This document shows, in pieces, positions 59,636-64,000 of a stretch of DNA of 64,000 nt (positions within the stretch are counted from its first letter, which is position 1; the number at the start of each line of letters is the position of its first letter). Under the pieces are notes generated by a model. That model was not told the DNA's origin. It did no database searches and worked only from the letters and a program-made list of their open reading frames with translations. The stretch is from the NCBI RefSeq assembly GCF_017874315.1, contig NZ_JAGGLG010000012.1, forward strand, positions 1 through 64,000, read 5' to 3'. The position numbers and the translations under genes are program-made. The DNA comes from Symbiobacterium terraclitae. Lineage in GTDB: Bacteria > Bacillota > Sulfobacillia > Symbiobacteriales > Symbiobacteriaceae.

Positions 59636-60683
59636 GCTGGTCACCCGGGCTTCGAGCCGGTGGATGGAGGGTACGGGGCCGCACGCGGACGTGGTGCTCT
59701 CCTCGCGCATCCGGCTTGCGCGCAACCTCGACAACCTGCCGTTCCCGCAGCGCATGTCCGAGGCAGACGCTGCCAAGTTGCTGGCGGCCGCCGAGGAGGG
59801 CGTGCGGGAGATCAACCTGATCGGCTTCCCCTCCCGCGTGGAGCTGTACCGGCTGGCCGACACGACGCCCCTGGACCGGCAGGTGCTGGTCGACAAGCAC
59901 CTGATCAGCCCGCTGCAGTCCCGGGAGGCGATGGCCCGGGCGGTGGCCATCTCGGCCGACGAGTCCATCTCGATCATGGTGAACGAGGAGGACCACCTGC
60001 GCATCCAGGTGCTCGCCCCGGGGCTGCAGCTCCAGGAGGCGTGGCGGGTGGCCTCCCAGGTGGACGACGCGCTGGAGCAGCGCATCCAGTACGCCTTCGA
60101 CGAGCGGCTGGGCTACCTGACGGCCTGCCCGACCAACGTGGGCACGGGCCTCAGGGCCTCGGTGATGATGCACCTGCCGGCGCTGGTGCTGACCCAGCAG
60201 GCGGGACGGCTCTTCCACAACCTCTCCCAGCTGGGTCTGGTGGTGCGGGGGCTTTACGGCGAGGGCACCGAGGCGGCCGGCCACATCTTCCAGATCTCCA
60301 ACCAGACCTCGCTGGGCAAGGCCGAGGAGGAGGTCATCTCCAACCTGGAGGCGATCGCCCGGACCGTGATCGACACCGAGGAGCAGGCCCGCCGTCACCT
60401 CCACCGCGAGATGCGCCTGCAGATCGAGGACCGGGTCTCCCGGGCGTTCGGCCTGCTCTCCAACGCGCGGGTGATCACCTCGGAGGAGGCGATGCGGCTG
60501 CTCTCCGACGTGCGGCTGGGCATCGCGCTCGGGGTTCTGCCGCCGATCGACTACCGCAAGCTGAACGAGCTGATGGTCGCGATGCAGCCCGCCTTCCTCC
60601 AGCGCACGGAGGGGCGGGAGCTGAACCCGCTGGAGCGGGACGTGAAGCGGGCGGCGCTCATCCGTTCTCACCTGGCCTCCTGA
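59622..60683 (+). CDS. mcsB: Protein arginine kinase McsB
   Basis: A 353-aa kinase of the phosphagen-kinase fold that phosphorylates arginines on CtsR and on damaged proteins, marking the latter for ClpCP. VVLSSRIRLARNL, the VNEEDHLRIQ loop with catalytic Glu residues, YLTACPTNVGTGLRASVMMHLPAL with its cysteine, and the C-terminal RDVKRAALIRSHL (pArg sensor-region context) are conserved. GTG 59622 lies inside mcsA after GGGGGTGAGG. The 158-bp gap to clpC contains no recognisable promoter or gene. Confidence 0.96.
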   Translation: MGWNELVTRASSRWMEGTGPHADVVLSSRIRLARNLDNLPFPQRMSEADAAKLLAAAEEGVREINLIGFPSRVELYRLADTTPLDRQVLVDKHLISPLQSREAMARAVAISADESISIMVNEEDHLRIQVLAPGLQLQEAWRVASQVDDALEQRIQYAFDERLGYLTACPTNVGTGLRASVMMHLPALVLTQQAGRLFHNLSQLGLVVRGLYGEGTEAAGHIFQISNQTSLGKAEEEVISNLEAIARTVIDTEEQARRHLHREMRLQIEDRVSRAFGLLSNARVITSEEAMRLLSDVRLGIALGVLPPIDYRKLNELMVAMQPAFLQRTEGRELNPLERDVKRAALIRSHLAS

Positions 60684-60841
60684 TGGTACCGTATCGCAGG
60701 AACACAAGAACCGGACCCAACTGGTATGTACAGCCGCGTCAACCAGCATACGGAAGTGCGGATCGGAGACCCTGGTTTGCAGTGTGAGTTGCTGTGGATC
60801 GGCGTAGCGGAATAGACAGGAGGATAGGGGGTAAGTCACGC

Positions 60842-63343
60842 ATGTTCAGCCGCTATACGGAACGGGCCCAGCGCGTGATCGTGCTGGCCCAGGACGAGGC
60901 CCGGCGTTTGAATTATGATTACGTGGGCACTGAGCACCTGCTGCTCGGGCTGATCCGGGAAGGCGAGGGCATCGCCGCCAAGGCGCTCCAGTCGCTGGGC
61001 ATCCAGCTCGAACAGGTCAGGGCCGAGGTCGAGAAGATGATCGGCAAGGGCTCCGCCTCCACTCGGGGCGAGATCGGCTTCACCCCCCGGGCCAAGAAGG
61101 TGATGGTGGAGCTGGCGATCGAGGAGGCCCGGCTGCTGGGCCACAACTACGTGGGCACGGAGCACATCCTCCTCGGGCTGATCCGGGAGGGCGAGGGCGT
61201 CGCCGCACAGGTGCTGCAGAACCTGGGCGCCGACCTCGAGCGGGTGCGCAACCAGGTGATCCACCTGCTCGGCGGCGTACCCCATCCGCCCGCGGGCTCC
61301 GCCTCGCCCGGCGCCGCCAAGTCCAAGGGGCCGAAGACCAACACGTCTACGCTTGACCAGTTCGGCCGCGACCTGAACCAAATGGCGCGCGACGGCAAGC
61401 TGGATCCCGTGATCGGCCGGGAGAAGGAGATCGAGCGGGTCATCCAGATCCTCTCCCGCCGCACCAAGAACAACCCGGTGCTGATCGGCGAGCCCGGCGT
61501 GGGCAAGACGGCCATCGCCGAGGGGCTGGCCCAGCGCATCGCCGACGGGCGGGTGCCCGAGATCCTGAAGGATAAGCGGGTGGTCGCGCTCGACCTCGCC
61601 TCGCTCGTCGCCGGCTCCAAGTACCGGGGCGAGTTCGAGGAACGGCTGAAGAAGGTGATGGAGGAGATCCGCAACGCGGGCAACATCATCCTCTTCATCG
61701 ACGAGCTGCACACCATCATCGGCGCCGGCGCGGCCGAGGGCGCCATCGACGCCTCCAACATCCTGAAGCCGGCCCTGGCCCGCGGCGAGCTGCAGGCCAT
61801 CGGCGCCACCACCATCGACGAGTACCGCAAGCACGTGGAGAAGGACGCAGCCCTGGAGCGCCGGTTCCAGCCGGTCATGGTGGATGAGCCGTCGCAGGAG
61901 GACGCGATCCAGATCCTCAAGGGGCTGCGCGACCGGTACGAGGCCCACCACCGGGTGGAGATCACCGACGCGGCCATCGAGGCCGCCGTGCGGCTCTCCG
62001 ACCGGTACGTCACCGACCGCTTCCTGCCCGACAAGGCCGTCGACCTGGTCGATGAGGCCGCCTCCCGCGTGCGCCTCTCCACCTTCGTGGCCCCACCCGA
62101 CCTGAAGGAGCTGGAGGAGAAGCTGGAGGAGGTGCGCAAGGAGAAGGAGGCCGCCGTCCAGGGGCAGGAGTTCGAGAAGGCCGCCCGCCTGCGCGACAAG
62201 GAGACCAAGCTGAAGGAAGAGCTGGAGCGGCAGAAGAACGAGTGGCAGCAGAAGAAGGTCACCTCGAAGTCCATCGTGACGGAGGAGGACATCGCCCACA
62301 TCGTCTCCCAGTGGACCGGCATTCCGGCCTCCAAGCTCACGATGGACGAGTCGCAGCGGCTGCTCAACCTCGAGAAGATCCTGCACGAAAAGGTGGTCGG
62401 CCAGGACGAGGCGGTGGAGGCCGTTGCCCGGGCGATCCGCCGGGCCCGCTCCGGCCTCAAGGACCCCAAGCGGCCGATCGGCTCCTTCATCTTCCTCGGG
62501 CCCACCGGCACGGGCAAGACGCACCTGGCCCGGGCCCTGGCGGAGGCGCTCTTCGGCGACGAGGATGCCATGATCCGCATCGACATGTCGGAGTATATGG
62601 AGCGGCACACCACCTCCCGCCTGGTGGGCGCGCCTCCCGGGTACGTGGGGTACGACGAGGGCGGCCAGCTGACCGAGGCCGTGCGCCGGCGGCCCTACTC
62701 CGTGGTGCTGCTCGACGAGATCGAGAAGGCGCACCCCGAGGTCTTCAACATCCTGCTCCAGGTACTTGAGGACGGCCGGCTGACCGAGGCCAAGGGCCGC
62801 ACCGTCGACTTCCGGAACACCGTGATCATCATGACCTCCAACGCGGGCGCGCAGGTCATCCGCGGCGACAAGCAGCTGGGCTTCACCGTCCAGGAGGACG
62901 AGAAGGGCCAGCACGAGCGGATGAAGGGCCGCGTGATGGAGGAGGTCAAGCGGCTCTTCCGGCCCGAGTTCATCAACCGGCTGGACGAGATCATCATCTT
63001 CCACAACCTGAACAAGGAGCATCTGAAGCAGATCGTCCACCTCGAGGTGAAGAAGGTGGCCCAGCGGCTGAAGGAGCAGGGGGTCGACATGACCGTCTCC
63101 GACGCCGCCCTGGAGAAGCTGGTGGCGGAGGGCTACGACCAGAACTACGGCGCCCGTCCGCTGCGCCGGGCGATCCAGCGGCTGGTGGAGGACCCGCTCT
63201 CCGAGGAGATGCTCCGGAAGCCGTTCAAGTACGGCGAGCAGGTCGAGGTGGACCTGGACGCCGACGGCAAGGTCTTCTTCAAGCGCACGGAGCCGTCGGC
63301 CGCGTCGGTGGGCGCAGCCGGACCGGGGACGAGCGAAGGGTAA
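60842..63343 (+). CDS. clpC: ATP-dependent Clp protease ATP-binding subunit ClpC
   Basis: An 833-aa Hsp100 unfoldase that feeds ClpP. It has a double Clp_N repeat (about 1-150), where pArg-tagged substrates dock, then AAA-1 (Walker A GEPGVGKT; Walker B LFIDELHT). A UVR-containing middle domain ([22 protein letters not shown]) recruits McsB/MecA-type adaptors. AAA-2 has GPTGTGKT and [11 protein letters not shown]. No VGF-type ClpP loop was checked in detail. ATG 60842 is the conserved [10 protein letters not shown] start; a GTG at 60794 would extend it without a good site. It is followed by a terminator. Confidence 0.97.
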   Translation: MFSRYTERAQRVIVLAQDEARRLNYDYVGTEHLLLGLIREGEGIAAKALQSLGIQLEQVRAEVEKMIGKGSASTRGEIGFTPRAKKVMVELAIEEARLLGHNYVGTEHILLGLIREGEGVAAQVLQNLGADLERVRNQVIHLLGGVPHPPAGSASPGAAKSKGPKTNTSTLDQFGRDLNQMARDGKLDPVIGREKEIERVIQILSRRTKNNPVLIGEPGVGKTAIAEGLAQRIADGRVPEILKDKRVVALDLASLVAGSKYRGEFEERLKKVMEEIRNAGNIILFIDELHTIIGAGAAEGAIDASNILKPALARGELQAIGATTIDEYRKHVEKDAALERRFQPVMVDEPSQEDAIQILKGLRDRYEAHHRVEITDAAIEAAVRLSDRYVTDRFLPDKAVDLVDEAASRVRLSTFVAPPDLKELEEKLEEVRKEKEAAVQGQEFEKAARLRDKETKLKEELERQKNEWQQKKVTSKSIVTEEDIAHIVSQWTGIPASKLTMDESQRLLNLEKILHEKVVGQDEAVEAVARAIRRARSGLKDPKRPIGSFIFLGPTGTGKTHLARALAEALFGDEDAMIRIDMSEYMERHTTSRLVGAPPGYVGYDEGGQLTEAVRRRPYSVVLLDEIEKAHPEVFNILLQVLEDGRLTEAKGRTVDFRNTVIIMTSNAGAQVIRGDKQLGFTVQEDEKGQHERMKGRVMEEVKRLFRPEFINRLDEIIIFHNLNKEHLKQIVHLEVKKVAQRLKEQGVDMTVSDAALEKLVAEGYDQNYGARPLRRAIQRLVEDPLSEEMLRKPFKYGEQVEVDLDADGKVFFKRTEPSAASVGAAGPGTSEG

Positions 63344-63359
63344 CCGCGCCGGCAGTGGC

Positions 63360-63390
63360 AGCCGGGGGAGGCGTTCTCCCCCGGCTCTCC
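63360..63390. terminator. Terminator after clpC
   Basis: A perfect 11-bp stem (63360-63370 with 63376-63386), a 5-base loop, then CTCC. It is shared with the convergent gene at the right edge. Confidence 0.8.
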
Positions 63391-64000
63391 TCATTGGGCC
63401 CTCGGCCGGCGGATCCGCTGGTTCTGGCAGGCGCCCCGGCTTTCGAAGAGCGGCGGCCGGCCCGGCACGAAGCGCCTGCGGCCCGACCGGAACTCGTACG
63501 CCCCCACGTCGCAGTTCGCGCCGAAGGGGCGGGGCACTCCCCGCTGGTCCGTCAGGACCGGATTGCCCGCCGCGTCGACGCAGCCGAAGGCCGCGTCGAT
63601 GGCGACGCTCCCCGGGAGGAGGGCCATGGTCTCGGTGATGCCCGGCAGGTTGAGCTGCAGGGGACCCAGGTTGAGCTGATCGCGGGTAACGACCGTGAAA
63701 GTGGAACAGTTGTTGTCGGTGGAGAGGTTGCCGCCGAGGTCGACGATGTTGCCTGCACAGTTGGGCCCGCCGATGGTGCTGGCGATGATCGAGTTCCTGA
63801 CCAGGATGTTGCCACCCGCTTCCGTGGCCAGCGCGGCCCCGCCGGGGCCCACCACGTTGTCGGCCACGGTGACGAAGCTGAGTGTCGTCACTGCACCGGA
63901 GGATTGGACCGCTGCGCCGGTGATGCCCGCTGTGTTCTGCGCCAGGGTGCTGTTGACCACGGGGAGCAAGGAGCCTGAGACGAACATGGCACCGCCCGCG
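63391..64000 (-). CDS. C-terminal part of a beta-helix surface protein (choice-of-anchor Q type)
   Basis: The frame is open to the window edge; the start lies beyond 64000. About 203 residues are visible: Asn/Thr/Val-rich short repeats (GGAMFVSG, NSTLAQNTAG, NILVRNSIIA, CAGNIVDLGGNLSTDN) typical of right-handed parallel beta-helices. They end in SVAIDAAFGC, DQRGVPRPFGANCDVGAYEF, the closing motif of choice-of-anchor Q / polymorphic outer-protein-like repeats. The final 25 residues are basic. It is probably a secreted or surface protein; the signal and anchor cannot be seen. Confidence 0.8.
   Translation of the reverse strand, partial: AGGAMFVSGSLLPVVNSTLAQNTAGITGAAVQSSGAVTTLSFVTVADNVVGPGGAALATEAGGNILVRNSIIASTIGGPNCAGNIVDLGGNLSTDNNCSTFTVVTRDQLNLGPLQLNLPGITETMALLPGSVAIDAAFGCVDAAGNPVLTDQRGVPRPFGANCDVGAYEFRSGRRRFVPGRPPLFESRGACQNQRIRRPRAQ

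Noticed and set aside
60836-63394. 852-codon minus-strand open frame opposite clpC
   Set aside because: Mirror frame of ClpC.

Overview
The window is about 64 kb of very GC-rich DNA, probably from the chromosome of a high-GC, spore-lineage Firmicute. The signs are a ctsR-mcsA-mcsB-clpC stress operon with CtsR boxes, a Gram-positive style hemE-hemH-hemY cluster, greA, DegV and UPF0173 proteins, strong AGGAGG ribosome binding sites with many GTG/TTG starts, S-layer-homology proteins, and the tail of a group IIC intron at the left edge. Together these best fit Symbiobacterium or a close relative. That assignment is recognition from gene content, not a database match.

Layout. 1-90: domains V and VI of a group II intron. 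217-1820: two tandem type III pantothenate kinases. 1912-7412: a large lipoprotein, a MoaD-MoaE fusion, a BFN-domain nuclease, a class V aminotransferase and an unknown protein. 7618-10980: sdhCAB with its own promoter. 11019-13130 (minus): a Yip1-like membrane protein, a RodA/FtsW protein and an RRM protein. 13299-15318: a lipoprotein N-acyl-D-amino-acid deacylase and an EVE-domain protein. 15456-18836: haem genes. 18833-23237: an HSDL2-like SDR and a giant repeat-bearing SLH protein. 23316-32595: pyruvate:ferredoxin oxidoreductase, gamma-glutamyltransferase, a DUF2161 nuclease-like protein, a proline-rich small protein and a CARDB-SLH surface protein. 32596-35268: aconitase. 35536-38286: a two-component system. 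38473-42251: DegV, UPF0173, Dus and GreA. 42633-42708: tRNA-Ala(TGC).

From 42820 to 52908 lies a respiratory block. It holds a blue-copper lipoprotein, a cbb3-type oxidase (CcoN, a di-haem CcoO, CcoQ-like and another tiny membrane subunit), CcoG, and a split cytochrome b/subunit IV/Rieske complex with a tiny membrane subunit and a di-haem cytochrome c. A NERD-like membrane protein and a ferredoxin with four cluster motifs close the operon. With sdhCAB, acnA and the haem genes, the window encodes much of an aerobic or microaerobic electron transport chain. 53025-58431 carries a HAD phosphatase, an EF-G paralogue and an RlmI-type methyltransferase. 58467-63343 is the CtsR regulon core. A truncated beta-helix surface protein runs off the right edge.

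Most unusual: (1) pyruvate:ferredoxin oxidoreductase is full length except for one in-frame TAG, just upstream of a cluster-ligand cysteine. (2) The CARDB-SLH protein has an in-frame TGA at codon 6, in front of an intact signal peptide core. (3) The last 16 codons of aconitase plus its 3' flank, with GC-rich double hairpins, are tandemly duplicated. (4) The sensor kinase is an internal duplication that keeps a phospho-acceptor-like His but no ATPase in its first half. No CRISPR array, complete insertion sequence, phage or defence island was seen.
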